Shown here: piece by piece, positions 36,201-42,100 of the stretch
Layout of the letters: the number at the start of each line of letters is the position of its first letter
Numbering within the stretch: the stretch's first letter is position 1
From: Simmondsia chinensis
Taxonomy: Eukaryota > Streptophyta > Magnoliopsida > Caryophyllales > Simmondsiaceae
Assembly: GCA_018398585.1 (NCBI GenBank)
Contig: JAGTTD010000012.1
Location: forward strand, 19,353,036 to 19,417,035
DNA: 64,000 nt
Direction of reading: 5' to 3'
Made by a program: the position numbers and the translations under genes
The notes under the pieces: generated by a model
What the model saw: only the letters and a program-made list of their open reading frames with translations
Databases searched by the model: none
What the model was told of the DNA's origin: nothing

Positions 36201-39200
36201 AGCTTTCAGCATGGTATTTTGGACCATATAAGATCCTGAAAAGAGTGGGAGGGAGCAGTTGCCTACAAATTGGAGCTACCTCCAGATTGTTTAGTCCATC
36301 CTGTTTTCCATGTTTCGTTATTGAAGAAGCAAATCAAAGATGGTTGCTCAAGCACTCCAAATCCTCCAGCTGCTGCAAGCAATGGCATGATCATACAGAC
36401 ACCCTTGGCTGTGCTGAAAACAAGACTGCATTCTCCGAACAAGCTCGAAGCTCTTATTCATTGGGTTAACTTGGATGAGCGTCAATCAACTTGGGAGGAC
36501 ATGAATTTAATTCGTAGTCAATTTTCCACTTCCATTCTTAAGAACAAGAATGTTCACAAGGGGAGAGAAATGTTATGATCGATGGTAGTAGCAGTTAGTA
36601 GTCCTTGAATTAGTGTTTTGGCGGGAGAGTTGGTTAAGTGTAGTCAAGTATTATTTTCCTTTTAGTCTTGTTTGGCAGCTGTATTACAGGTCGGTGGAGG
36701 CTTTGTCCTCATTCCTTGTATCTAGTTTAGCTATAAATAAGTGGAATCGAGGTTGTAATGATTCATTAATTAATATACTTGATACTTTTCTCCTTCTCAT
36801 CTCTATGTTCTCTCTATTCTCTAATCTTTTTCACATTCTTCCTCATCTCACATTCTCTTCTCTTTAGGTTATGATTCAAGTTGTATCTTGAATCATAACA
36901 CACCATTGGAAAAATGGGCAGTTACCCCTAATTTGAAGTCCACTATTAGAAGAATTCCCTTGATTCATGCCACCATCCCAAATAGGTGGTAGAAGCGTAT
37001 CTGAAGTGCTCTTGAAAAATTGGTTCCAACCAGCATTATCCTTCCCGGAAGGAACAATCAAGAATCTATGCGCCCTCGTATTAAATTCACATATCTGTAA
37101 AATAAAAAAAAATAAAAAAAACTCCCCTTGGAATCGCATTTCATCTCAATGCAGAATAATCTATCATATTCTTTACGAGTATCCCGCAATATTGATTTCC
37201 CCTACTGCTCTAAAGTGTCTCCCAAACTTTTAGTAGCCAATAACCGTCGATCGGTGAAAGAATAGGGAGAGGCAGGCATGATTAATAACCTCTATAACTT
37301 GAAGGAAAATGCCATCGAACGCCACTTGCAAGGTCTTAGATTCAATGGAGATAGAAAGAGGATGGCAAGCCATAGAGGATCAAGAGCCAAAAAAGGCATC
37401 CACTAGGGCAAACATTTTAGATCTTAATTGGGAATGAGGAGAGAGACAGATAGAGAAAGAGAGAGAGAGAGAGAGAGAGAATGTTGGTTTAATTTAGTTC
37501 TATTTTTAATTTCAATCTCATTTAGGTTTTTTTTTTTTTTTTTAATTGACAAGGTTGATTTTTTGACTATATGAATTCTTGTCCTTTGTAATAAACCCTA
37601 ATTTGTGAACTCATGATTTTCTTTTAATGGGATAACAATCATTAATATTAGCAATGAAATAAATCATTATATGAAAAAAAATTTGGAACATTACTTTTAT
37701 TTCCTTGTGATTGCTAAGGTTCATGGTTCATAAGACTATTATATACACATACTAGGGCACGGTTTGAATTTAACTATTTCATGTTTTTATTTGTTGTTGG
37801 TGAAATGTCTATGCAAACCATTAAGGTTTCCTCAATGTTTGTGCGAAAGAGGTTTTGTTTGTAAATTGTCTTGGAACCCACTTCAATAAATTAGGTTAGA
37901 CAAATGTGATGAAGAAGTTCAATAAACAAAGTGGGAACAGTTATGACGAGGCTCAACTTAAGAACAAATTTGGAACAAGTATTTAGCTGGAATTATGTTC
38001 GGCATTATGCTATTTCGTTTATAATTTTCAGGTGCTATAAATTAAATGTGTCTACTTTTTCGTGTTTAGGCAAATATTACTAATAGATGCTTGTTATGTT
38101 GCCTATCTAGGACCATATAAGTGTGGATGTTATATCTTCCTAATTCTCAATGTGTTGTTGGTTCTAGAAATGCAAATGAAAATTTTCAACTATTACCGCT
38201 CCAAATTAAGATGCAAAATAGAAAAAACATTTAGAATATGGAAAATAGATTCGCCATCTTGCACTCAATGCCAACATACATGTTTGAAACTCAAGTTCAT
38301 ATTGTTTCACTAACTATGGCTATCCATAATTTTATATGGCAACACATGTCCACTAATATTGAATTGTTGATGATGATGACATTCTAGAGACTGAGGAAGA
38401 TGATGATGATTCTGACCTTCCCAACAAATGCAAGAGAGAATCTCCACTAAAATGGATTTCTTTAATGATAGAATTAGGGATTAGATTGTAAAACTTTTTC
38501 GGAATGTATGAGTTCAATGACTTTGTTTTTATGACTTTGAGATGTAAATCACAGTATCATTTGTATGTTCCTAATCCATATGCAAGTCCCATAGCTTTTT
38601 GGTTCATTTCCCATGCAGTTGAAGGTCTCTAATTTCTAATTTTAAAAAATAATAATAAGATATAGAAAAAATTATATATGCATGTTATATTTATTTTACT
38701 TTATAATTCATCACTACTATAAAAATTTAAAACCTAAAATGACCAACAAACTCAAAAACAAATTGTTGAAGATAAATTCAATATCGAAACAATATTAACT
38801 ACAATCACTTCTATTAATGTCCTTTATGGTAACTTGATGAAAAGAGAAAACACTTATTCCTAAACACGGGTCAAACACGGGTCAAAATAATATCCTAAGC
38901 ACTCCCTGAACGGTATGACCAAAAAGTGATTCTTTGTAACCATATTTTTTACAAAAGTACTTCTACAAAAAGTATTTCTAAGAGGCCAATTTTTCCACAA
39001 TTTTGCCAAACATATGCTATTACATTTCAGTATCTTTTCCTTGTATTTCTTTATTTTACCATATGTATTTCCTAGTTAGTTAGGATATTCAATTTCTGTT
39101 AAGCAAGTTGTTAGGTGCTTAATTAGTTCGCTAATTATTTGTTTTAGCATTACTTATTTTTTCCCTTTTTCTATATAAAGCCCTGTATTTGGTTCTTTCA

Positions 39201-41066
39201 ATGTACATCAATAAAAATCTTTTTACAGCTGGTCCCTCTAGAGCCCACTAAGGAAAATTTACTCCAGAGCCAACTTCACTTCTCTTTTCATCATCTTCAA
39301 GAACTTTGCTCTAATTGCTCAAATGTCATCTTATTTTCTCTTCCTTTTCAAAAATCAACTTGGTATCAAAGCAAAAAATAAAAGGATCTCAACCAGCAGT
39401 GGCAGAGCTAGGCCTTGAAGCCGGTGGGGTCAATTACAATAGGAATTACAAATTAAATGTACTTTATTACTCCAATGTGGCAATTGACCACTCTCACTTG
39501 TACGTGGCTCCGCCACTGTCAATGAGAACAGCTTCAATTTGATCTAGAGCGAACACTACTGTGAACGAAAGCTTGTTCCATGCTCTATTACCAAGTTGAT
39601 TTTTGAACAAGAAGATAAGAATAAGATGAAATTTAAGCAATTAGGGCAAAGTTCATGAAGATGATAATAAGAAAAGTAAAGTTGGCCCTAGAGTAAATTT
39701 GCCCCAATGGGCTCCAAATGGACCAGCTATAAAAAGATTTTTATTGATGTACATAGAAAGAAGCAAATACAAGGCTTTATATAGAAAAAAGTTAAAAACT
39801 AACTAATGCTAAAACAAATCGTTAGCAAACTAATTAAGCACCTAACAACTTGCTTAACAAAAATAAAATATCATAACTAACTATAAAATACAGCTGGTAA
39901 AATATAAAAATTAAGCTTGTAAATTTCACTTACTCACACAATGCAACTAAGGCACACCACCACAGTTAGGGCCGCAAATGAGCCAAGCCGACTTGCGAGC
40001 CGGTTCAACTCGTAAGGGCTCGGCTCATTTAGGGGCGGCTCGATTACATAAATGAGCCAAATCAAACCTAGTCCGATTAGGCACGAGCTGGCTCACATGT
40101 CCAGATTGCGCCATATGGCTCTATCTCCACCATTCGATGGGCGTTGCAATCTGGGGATTTAAAAGTCCCTTAGGTTTTGGCCTTTTTATTACATGGATGT
40201 TTTTGGATTTCCAATTGGCATGCAAGATTCATTTCCTACGTATTTCTAGTTGTTCAAGTAACATTGATTTTAAATGAGCCTAACGAGCTTGGTAAATGAG
40301 GCCAAGTCCACATGTAAATGAGCCAAAAAGCTCAACAAGTTGGCTCACCAAATAAGCGAGCGTAAATGATACTGATACCGAGCCGATTCGACTTATTTGC
40401 CGAGTTGAGCTGAGCTGGGCAAAGGTCTGTGGCTCAATTTGATAAATGATACAGAGCCAAGCTGGTCTCATGAAGTTCACAAGCCAAGCCGAGCCAGCCG
40501 TGAATCGGCTCAGCTCGGCTCATTTGCTGCCCTAACCACAATAGTACAACGGAAGTTATCAAGCACACTACAGTAACTGTACACCTAAAAATTAAATCTC
40601 TCATACTACACCCTTAACCTTGAGGATAAGAAGTCTCATTGGCAGCACACTTCAGTAACAGCACAACTAAGTCAAAATAATTCACCTTAATGCCAAAAAA
40701 ACCCCAAAAAAAGTACGATTGCCAGAAAAAAATATTACCAGTCCAGCGAGACGGAGGAGTGGAATGAAGAACAGCCTCAAGATCATCATTCCGAGTGCAT
40801 ACAAAGATGGGCCCAGCAAAATCAACGGGCACCGATTCCCCTCTCTTCACCAGCAAATCTTCACCGTTGCCCATATCCATCAACGCCCTCCCCACCCTTC
40901 CTCTGCCCACAATCACAGCCGGACAAACCCTAACCCTAGCTGAATCTGCAGCCATGGCCTTGATGGAACTGAAATTGAGGCTAAATTGGGAGTGCCCAGA
41001 TCTAAAGAGTGTTGAAATTTGGGGGAGAAGGGATGAATTATAAGAGATTGTAAAGGGAAATGCCAT
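9135..41066 (-). CDS. Plant Rossmann-type protein, ketopantoate-reductase-like; five exons, 306 aa
   Basis: Joined exons 41066-40739, 14409-14192, 12416-12288, 11914-11783 and 9248-9135 give 921 nt, an unbroken frame of 306 residues and a stop. Every intron starts GT and ends AG, and the phases fit. The first 36 residues are rich in Ser, Phe and hydroxylated residues and poor in acidic ones, which suggests a plastid transit peptide. A GRGRVG nucleotide-binding loop lies at residues 54-59 after a hydrophobic strand (CPAVIV). The rest is an alpha-helical domain with the conserved-looking stretches [23 protein letters not shown] and [11 protein letters not shown] recognise it as a conserved plant family of NAD(P)-binding, ketopantoate-reductase-like proteins. 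The reaction is not known to me, and the catalytic assignment is inference. The gene is intact despite an intron of 26 kb. No TATA box is obvious. Confidence 0.9.
9249..10605. other. Part of intron 4, nothing recognised
   Basis: AT-rich intron sequence with A and T runs (for example 9866-9888). No transposon borders or conserved coding segment seen. Confidence 0.55.
10606..10722 (+). mobile_element. RTE/SINE-type 3' tail fragment
   Basis: Reads gattgggggtcctcgaacac, then accttgaagg, aaggctacgt and gggaccctgc, collinear with the 3' tails at 18955-19084 and 30431-30555. It is diverged and ends in (GGT)n-like sequence. Whether it belonged to a SINE or a LINE cannot be told. Confidence 0.65.
10790..11740. 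repeat. Degenerate GGTCAA/GGTTTGGGTCA repeat, copy 1
   Basis: Built of irregular short units around ggtcaattaggtttgag. The same unit type fills 18020-18080 and 19085-19720. The right end (ccaattccaaggacaggacc) resembles the right end of that second copy. It is split by the SINE at 11283-11450. Confidence 0.6.
11283..11450 (+). mobile_element. 5S-rRNA-headed SINE, truncated tail (copy 1)
   Basis: 11283-11389 is close to plant 5S rRNA, including the internal control region: a box A-like segment (gaagttaagtgtgcttggg) and a box C-like segment (cctcctgggaagtcct). It passes without a break into caggttgggg and ggcactgg, the ends of the RTE-like tail, with the middle of the tail deleted. The same junction is found at 30318-30572, which shows a real chimeric SINE family and not a stray 5S gene. 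Confidence 0.78.
11783..11914 (-). CDS. Exon 4 of the Rossmann-type protein gene
   Basis: Acceptor TTTTCAG, donor GTAACT after a GAG codon. It encodes 44 codons, from VSSLIAELA through [16 protein letters not shown], in phase 0 on both sides. Confidence 0.9.
12288..12416 (-). CDS. Exon 3 of the Rossmann-type protein gene
   Basis: Acceptor TATACAG, donor GTAAGG after a GAG codon. It encodes 43 codons, from [10 protein letters not shown] to EYRSE, in phase 0 on both sides. Confidence 0.92.
12757..12854 (-). mobile_element. 98-bp tail-only RTE/SINE insertion
   Basis: On the minus strand it consists of about 80 bp of the shared 3' tail followed by (TTG)n. A perfect 15-bp target duplication ctaaatggattatat lies at 12742-12756 and 12855-12869. 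This is an extreme 5' truncation in intron 2 of the host gene. Confidence 0.88.
12870..14191. other. Part of intron 2
   Basis: No gene seen. 13760-14050 is rich in AGCTTGG words similar to the interior of the hAT elements at 16122 and 23199, and holds a GGGCTT tract at 13957-13983. Confidence 0.5.
13957..13996 (+). repeat. (GGGCTT)n hexanucleotide tract
   Basis: Five GGG runs at 13957, 13963, 13969, 13975 and 13981, separated by CTT, followed by two imperfect units. This satisfies the simple G-quadruplex pattern on the strand opposite to the host transcript. Confidence 0.85.
14192..14409 (-). CDS. Exon 2 of the Rossmann-type protein gene
   Basis: Acceptor CTGGCAG lies before the exon and donor GTACTC after the AAG codon. 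It encodes residues 110-182, from [12 protein letters not shown] to GGLSCK. The 218 nt restore codon phase 0 together with exon 1. Confidence 0.92.
14410..16113. other. Part of intron 1, nothing recognised
   Basis: No protein or transposon signature found. Short ORFs (for example 14994-15188) have no recognisable motif. Confidence 0.5.
16122..16761. mobile_element. Non-autonomous hAT-type element, family 1 copy a (640 bp)
   Basis: Termini TAGAGGTGTAAATGA and, on the other strand, TAGGGGTAAAAACG. A perfect 8-bp target duplication agcttagg at 16114-16121 and 16762-16769 fits hAT. The interior is made of GAGCTCGAGC/AAGCTT-rich words; its left part is collinear with 23199-23785. Confidence 0.82.
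17142..17784 (-). mobile_element. RTE LINE, 5'-truncated, copy 1 (643 bp)
   Basis: On the minus strand it begins with the last codons of the RTE ORF ([10 protein letters not shown], near 17735-17765), continues through a 3' UTR with a GATAGA-rich stretch, and ends with the shared 3' tail and (TTG)n. A perfect 19-bp target duplication atgatggataattataata lies at 17123-17141 and 17785-17803. The exact duplication suggests a fairly recent insertion. Confidence 0.92.
17436..17520. repeat. (GATAGA)n microsatellite inside the RTE 3' UTR
   Basis: Imperfect six-base units GATAGA, with AGATTA and GGATAG variants, lie between the RTE coding end and its tail. Confidence 0.85.
18085..19084 (+). mobile_element. 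RTE LINE 3' half, copy 2
   Basis: A coding end (to TAG near 18715) is followed by a 3' UTR of about 240 bp, then the shared tail at 18955-19070 and (TTG)n. It lies inside the repeat-filled fold-back element. No clear target duplication was found. Confidence 0.88.
18096..18715 (+). pseudogene. RTE-type reverse transcriptase C-terminus, broken
   Basis: Reads [48 protein letters not shown], then WFGHVRRRP and [12 protein letters not shown]. These are hallmarks of the C-terminal half of plant RTE LINE proteins: the RT thumb, and the basic GRGRPKK stretch near the end. In-frame stops occur near 18226 and 18397. The catalytic RT part is absent. The last 85 codons (18458-18715) are open. Confidence 0.88.
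19880..20320. repeat. Fragment related to the GAGCTC-rich hAT elements
   Basis: Begins aagggtgtaaatgagtcgg, like the end of the hAT element at 16122, and is full of GAGCC/AAGCTC words. No matching right end was found, so it is truncated or fused to the next repeat. Confidence 0.45.
20321..20904. other. Part of intron 1, no gene seen
   Basis: T-rich spacer with tgatttttgtgtgattttg words just before the truncated L1. The same kind of word occurs beyond its other end (22263-22300) and may be a blurred target duplication. Confidence 0.45.
20905..22262 (-). mobile_element. L1-type LINE, 5'-truncated copy
   Basis: On the minus strand it carries the C-terminal part of the L1 ORF2: a [18 protein letters not shown] segment (21742-21972) and a zf-RVT zinc-binding motif [18 protein letters not shown] (near 21310-21380), then a 3' UTR and A/T-rich end. 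It is collinear with 22392-25020 of the larger L1 and preserves the site at 21480-21490 without the PIF/Harbinger insertion. Several stops break it. Confidence 0.85.
23005..24254. mobile_element. PIF/Harbinger-type element in the L1 (1250 bp)
   Basis: Termini GGGCCTATTTGATAACA and, on the other strand, GGGCTTGTTTGATAACA. Target duplication TTA at 23002-23004 and 24255-24257. The truncated L1 copy has the empty site (ggtaccttagctttcc, about 21480-21495), which fixes the duplication as 3 bp, as in PIF/Harbinger. No transposase seen; the element carries a nested hAT element. Confidence 0.88.
23199..23785. mobile_element. Non-autonomous hAT-type element, family 1 copy b (587 bp)
   Basis: Termini TAGGGGTGTAAACGAACCGA and, on the other strand, TAGGGATGTAAACAAACCGA. 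An 8-bp duplication with two mismatches (ctttaaca 23191-23198, ccttagca 23786-23793). The interior is rich in TCGAGC words as in copy a. It lies inside the PIF/Harbinger element, which itself lies inside the L1. Confidence 0.78.
25068..26765 (-). pseudogene. L1 reverse transcriptase, split by a hAT insertion
   Basis: From 26765 down: [20 protein letters not shown] and [14 protein letters not shown], interrupted by the hAT element; then [17 protein letters not shown] at 25675-25736; then, at 25068-25415, the active-site region [13 protein letters not shown] and [10 protein letters not shown]. The FADD box replaces the more usual YADD, an accepted variant. Stops and frameshifts occur between the segments. 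Confidence 0.88.
25745..26551. mobile_element. hAT-type element in the L1 RT (807 bp)
   Basis: Perfect 8-bp duplication ccactaaa at 25737-25744 and 26552-26559. Termini CAGGGGTGTATCCAACC and, on the other strand, CAGTGGCCGATTTAGGA, a common plant hAT end. The interior is AT-rich without a transposase. An (AC)n tract lies at 26482-26496. Confidence 0.9.
27525..28208 (-). pseudogene. L1 APE-type endonuclease domain, frameshifted
   Basis: 28208 downward starts [17 protein letters not shown] and [12 protein letters not shown], the N-terminal motifs of L1 endonucleases (Asn, and Glu of the QETK-like motif). 27712-27954 gives [12 protein letters not shown] (catalytic Asp and Asn), and 27525-27809 gives the closing SDHFPLVL (Ser-Asp-His). 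The frame shifts at least twice. The domain would nick target DNA in a live element. Confidence 0.88.
28230..29089 (-). pseudogene. L1 ORF1 C-terminal part
   Basis: Overlapping minus-strand frames at 28475-29068 are rich in Ser, Pro, Leu and acidic residues ([16 protein letters not shown]) with a basic KRKRL near the end. The position between the 5' part and the endonuclease marks this as ORF1. No RNA-binding motif can be assigned. Confidence 0.6.
29094..29476 (+). repeat. LTR of the inverted pair, plus orientation (383 bp)
   Basis: TG...CA ends; TATA-like GTATAAATATGG near 29307; pyrimidine-rich downstream part. It is followed by TGGTATCAGAGC (29479-29490), matching the 3' end complement of initiator tRNA-Met. 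Confidence 0.88.
29520..29654 (+). repeat. Second LTR end plus second primer-binding-like site
   Basis: Within the core, ctaggttatgattccagatt through gaatcataaca repeats the last 110 bp of LTR 1 in diverged form and is followed by TTGGTATCATAGC, again tRNA-Met-like with one change. The core thus has two LTR-end/primer-site junctions in tandem. Confidence 0.75.
29735..30013 (+). pseudogene. Gag-like N-terminal fragment in the inverted-LTR element
   Basis: Starts [15 protein letters not shown] and continues with glutamine-rich helical sequence ([15 protein letters not shown]). It reaches into LTR 2 and stops there. It resembles the coiled N-terminus of plant gypsy gag proteins; the gag core is missing. 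The last codons repeat the phrase atcgaaggatcat found earlier in the fragment, a possible rearrangement junction. Confidence 0.55.
30006..30653 (-). repeat. LTR of the inverted pair, minus orientation, with SINE inside
   Basis: Reverse complement of LTR 1; without the SINE and one copy of its target duplication it is about 377 bp. The outer end ccattcacgaaa differs from the expected ccattcatgaca at two places. Confidence 0.87.
30318..30572 (+). mobile_element. 5S-rRNA-headed SINE with RTE-type tail (copy 2)
   Basis: 30335-30425 matches 5S rRNA from caccggatcc through cctcctgggaagtcct, keeping the pol III internal control region. Next comes the tail (caggttggggg, aacagc, caccctgaaggggg, aaggctgcgtacatccg, a run of 16 C, ccctgcgtagacgggagccc, ttgaggcactggg) shared with RTE LINEs at 17142 and 18955. 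A 16-bp duplication with two mismatches (acctagcaaatacatt 30302-30317, acctagaaaatgcatt 30573-30588) brackets it. The intact LTR 1 shows the empty site. Confidence 0.88.
30659..31328 (-). pseudogene. L1 ORF1 middle part
   Basis: Lies between two LTR elements and continues the L1. Minus-strand frames 30675-30953 and 31123-31323 are rich in Pro, Ser and Arg; no domain is recognisable. It joins 28230-29089 after removal of the inverted-LTR element and the N-terminal part at 36906 after removal of the gypsy element. Confidence 0.55.
31334..31652 (+). repeat. 5' LTR of the gypsy element (319 bp)
   Basis: TGTTATGATC to AATCATAACA ends; TATA-like CTATAAATAAG near 31493. Confidence 0.95.
32021..33640 (+). 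pseudogene. Gypsy gag and protease
   Basis: The frame runs from about 32033 and has one TAG at 32261-32263; the rest (32300-33640) is 446 codons long. Gag core: [59 protein letters not shown]. Zinc knuckle near residues 247-260: [14 protein letters not shown], where the usual His is Gln. Protease: [17 protein letters not shown] with the DSG active site. A frameshift at the end separates it from RT. The two defects in gag suggest the protein is not functional. Confidence 0.9.
33637..34537 (+). pseudogene. Gypsy reverse transcriptase
   Basis: 33637-33951 gives the linker to RT ([18 protein letters not shown]). After a frameshift, 33920-34537 carries [51 protein letters not shown] and the active site FFDDILVYS. 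Frame is lost near 34470. Confidence 0.92.
34411..34990 (+). pseudogene. Gypsy RT thumb and RNase H
   Basis: [15 protein letters not shown] and KPLTDLLKK mark the end of [18 protein letters not shown] begins RNase H with its first Asp. A TAA at 34777-34779 interrupts, and the same frame continues [27 protein letters not shown], a further stop, then [13 protein letters not shown]. Confidence 0.88.
34995..36060 (+). pseudogene. Gypsy integrase
   Basis: Zinc-binding part [18 protein letters not shown] ending [10 protein letters not shown], in which one Cys of HHCC is Phe. The catalytic core is in a new frame from 35527: [22 protein letters not shown] and [10 protein letters not shown] hold the two Asp residues, and [14 protein letters not shown] at 35787-35830 holds the Glu. 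A TGA lies at 35740-35742. Confidence 0.9.
35966..36578 (+). pseudogene. Gypsy integrase C-terminus with chromodomain-like end
   Basis: Reads [33 protein letters not shown] sequence, then in the next frame [18 protein letters not shown], and finally [18 protein letters not shown], matching the end of a plant chromodomain. Such a domain directs integration to marked chromatin in chromoviruses. Confidence 0.85.
36571..36900 (+). repeat. 3' LTR of the gypsy element (330 bp)
   Basis: Same ends as the 5' LTR; 11 bp longer because of a 9-bp and two 1-bp indels. The polypurine tract lies directly before it. Confidence 0.95.
36906..37373 (-). pseudogene. L1 ORF1 N-terminal part
   Basis: Starts at ATG 37371-37373 with [19 protein letters not shown] and continues, after stops and frameshifts, as [17 protein letters not shown] and [13 protein letters not shown] (36876-37139). 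This resembles the conserved N-terminal region of plant L1 ORF1/DUF4283-like proteins. The gypsy element interrupts it at 36905. Confidence 0.65.
37439..37480. repeat. (GA)n tract at the 5' end of the L1
   Basis: GA repeats with a few GACAGATA variants, ending at the L1 target duplication. Confidence 0.85.
37491..38049. other. Part of intron 1, mostly unassigned
   Basis: AT-rich, with T18 near 37527-37544. The end may belong to the transposase remnant that follows. Confidence 0.4.
38050..38520 (+). pseudogene. PIF/Harbinger transposase C-terminal remnant
   Basis: The frame 38062-38313 gives [15 protein letters not shown], matching the usual (Y)LVDAGY...GPYRG segment with one catalytic Asp, then [14 protein letters not shown], matching the LRNVIERTFGVWK segment. 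In another frame [18 protein letters not shown] follows, the typical end of DDE_4 nucleases. Frameshifts and stops break it. No terminal repeats found. Confidence 0.75.
38521..39052. other. Part of intron 1, nothing recognised
   Basis: AT-rich spacer without protein or repeat borders. Confidence 0.45.
39053..39905. mobile_element. Second inverted-LTR structure
   Basis: Arm 1 (about 39053-39357, plus) ends aaaatca followed by the primer-binding-like TGGTATCAAAGC at 39361-39372. Arm 2 (39597-39905) is its reverse complement, and the site next to it at 39582-39593 reads TGGTAATAGAGC on the minus strand. Arm 1 has a TATA box (CTATATAAAG near 39171). The 200-bp core has no gene but a 122-bp hAT MITE. 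Outer ends are blurred and no target duplication was found. Confidence 0.72.
39397..39518. mobile_element. hAT-type MITE (122 bp)
   Basis: Termini CAGTGGCAGAGCTA and, on the other strand, CAGTGGCGGAGCCA. Flanks tcaaccag (39389-39396) and tcaatgag (39519-39526) match at six of eight positions, as expected for an aged 8-bp hAT duplication. Confidence 0.75.
39967..40534. mobile_element. Non-autonomous hAT-type element, family 2 (568 bp)
   Basis: Termini TAGGGCCGCAAATGAGCC and, on the other strand, TAGGGCAGCAAATGAGCC. 8-bp duplication with one mismatch: accacagt 39959-39966 and accacaat 40535-40542. The interior is rich in GAGCC and GGCTC words. It lies 204 bp from exon 1 inside intron 1. Confidence 0.85.
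40739..41066 (-). CDS. Exon 1 of the Rossmann-type protein gene (transit peptide and GxGxxG)
   Basis: Contains the ATG at 41064-41066, the putative transit peptide, a second in-frame Met at residue 38 and the GRGRVG loop. It ends TGG ACT G before a donor GTAATA, leaving one base that joins AT of exon 2 to give an Asp codon. The open frame runs on into the intron to 40614, but that part has no family resemblance and is rich in Phe and Trp. Confidence 0.9.
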
Positions 41067-41384
41067 TGTTGATGGTGGTGAAATTGGGGTGTTTATGGGG
41101 AAGGGAGGATAAGTGTGAATGTCGGAGCATTGTTTTTGCGGTTTGAGGAATTTTTTTGGATGATGCGAACTTGGCAGCTGTGTCAGCCACTCATTCTACC
41201 CTGTTTTGTCATTTTGGAAACGGAATGAAGAAAAATAAAAGACAACGCTATTAAGAATCATACCCTTCGTCAACATATCAAGTGTTTTTGTCATTCATGC
41301 TCCCCCTCGAACACCATTTATCAAGTGTTAAGTCCAACAAAAATTATACAGAGCTTCAGTTTATTAAGAATTATACCCTTCATC
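41067..41384 (-). promoter_or_regulatory. Upstream region of the Rossmann-type protein gene
   Basis: These 318 bp lie between the start codon and an inserted LTR retroelement. No TATA box at the usual spacing is seen; the stretch next to the ATG is C-rich on the coding strand, which would suit a TATA-less promoter. This is inference from position only. Confidence 0.4.
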
Positions 41385-42100
41385 TGTTGGAAATTTTATG
41401 TATTGTATTGATTTAAAAAAAAAAACTATTTTTATATTATTTATTTTATTTTTAGAATACTTAATATTCAATATTAATATGATATTAATTTATGTTTTAA
41501 TGTTTGGAACATTTATTACAGTTGCATTGAAAGAGCAAATAACAATTAGTGGGATTAATTTGTGTTTGACCATAATAATCAATGAAGGATATAAATTAGG
41601 TACATACTTATGACTATATAAGCATATGTGTTTGATGAGAAAATTGTACAACAATATTATGAAATATTTTATTCTTTCAATCCCCTCTACTCTTGTAAAA
41701 AATAGTGAGCTTAGTAGTTGTAGTTCGGGGATCTTTCATTGATGCACTGATAGAGGTCCGACGGGTTGTTGAATCCTAGGAAAGGAGCGTGTTTAAGCTT
41801 AATAGCAATACTCGTGCAGGAGGGGCGTTTCCACTCTAAGGAGAGCGTTCTCACGTGCCTCAACCCAAAGATATGTTTTCATAAACCCTTCCTCTGTTTA
41901 CTTTGTTTTCCATACATATATAATTATTGTTTGTATCAAGTTGTCAATTCATGATCTGATGAAATTTTGACGCAGCTATATTGTATTTTCTGGTTCTACA
42001 GTTATTGATATATTAGTACTATTCCTTAGTTGATGTAAGTTAATATATATTTCATTTTAATAATATATTATTTGATGAATATTATAAAATATTTACAACA
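41385..42100 (+). repeat. Left LTR of the gene-poor element
   Basis: 716 bp. A TATA-like GACTATATAAGC lies near 41611. ORFs inside (41398-41613, 41766-41954) recur in the right LTR and are not genes. Confidence 0.9.

Larger units (their letters stand above)
31334..36900 (+). mobile_element. Complete Ty3/gypsy chromovirus-like element (5567 bp)
   Basis: 5' LTR 31334-31652, primer site TGGTATCAGAGC at 31655-31666, gag-protease-RT-RNase H-integrase in order, polypurine tract aaggggagagaaa at 36558-36570, 3' LTR 36571-36900. Perfect 5-bp duplication cacca at 31329-31333 and 36901-36905. By eye the LTRs differ by ten substitutions and three indels. The coding region has several frameshifts and stops, so the element is no longer autonomous. 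Confidence 0.95.
22392..37479 (-). mobile_element. Full-length L1-type LINE enlarged by nested insertions
   Basis: The 11-bp duplication aatgttggttt at 22381-22391 and 37480-37490 brackets the element. Read on the minus strand it has a GA/TC-rich 5' end, ORF1, an APE-type endonuclease, RT, a zinc-binding tail and an A-rich 3' end. It is interrupted by a PIF/Harbinger element (23005-24254), a hAT element (25745-26551), an inverted-LTR element (29094-30653) and a gypsy element (31334-36900). Removing these with their duplications leaves about 5.9 kb, a normal plant L1 length. Many stops show it is dead. Confidence 0.88.
14410..40738 (-). other. Giant intron 1 (26,329 bp) of the Rossmann-type protein gene
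   Basis: Bounded by GTAATA at the exon 1 side and CTGGCAG at the exon 2 side. It contains at least a dozen separate transposon insertions, listed individually. The L1 nest at 22392-37479 alone makes up more than half of it. Confidence 0.88.

Noticed and set aside
40614..40738. Extension of the host exon 1 frame to 40614
   Set aside because: The sequence past 40739 begins with a GT donor, is rich in Phe and Trp, and the protein family continues in exon 2 instead.
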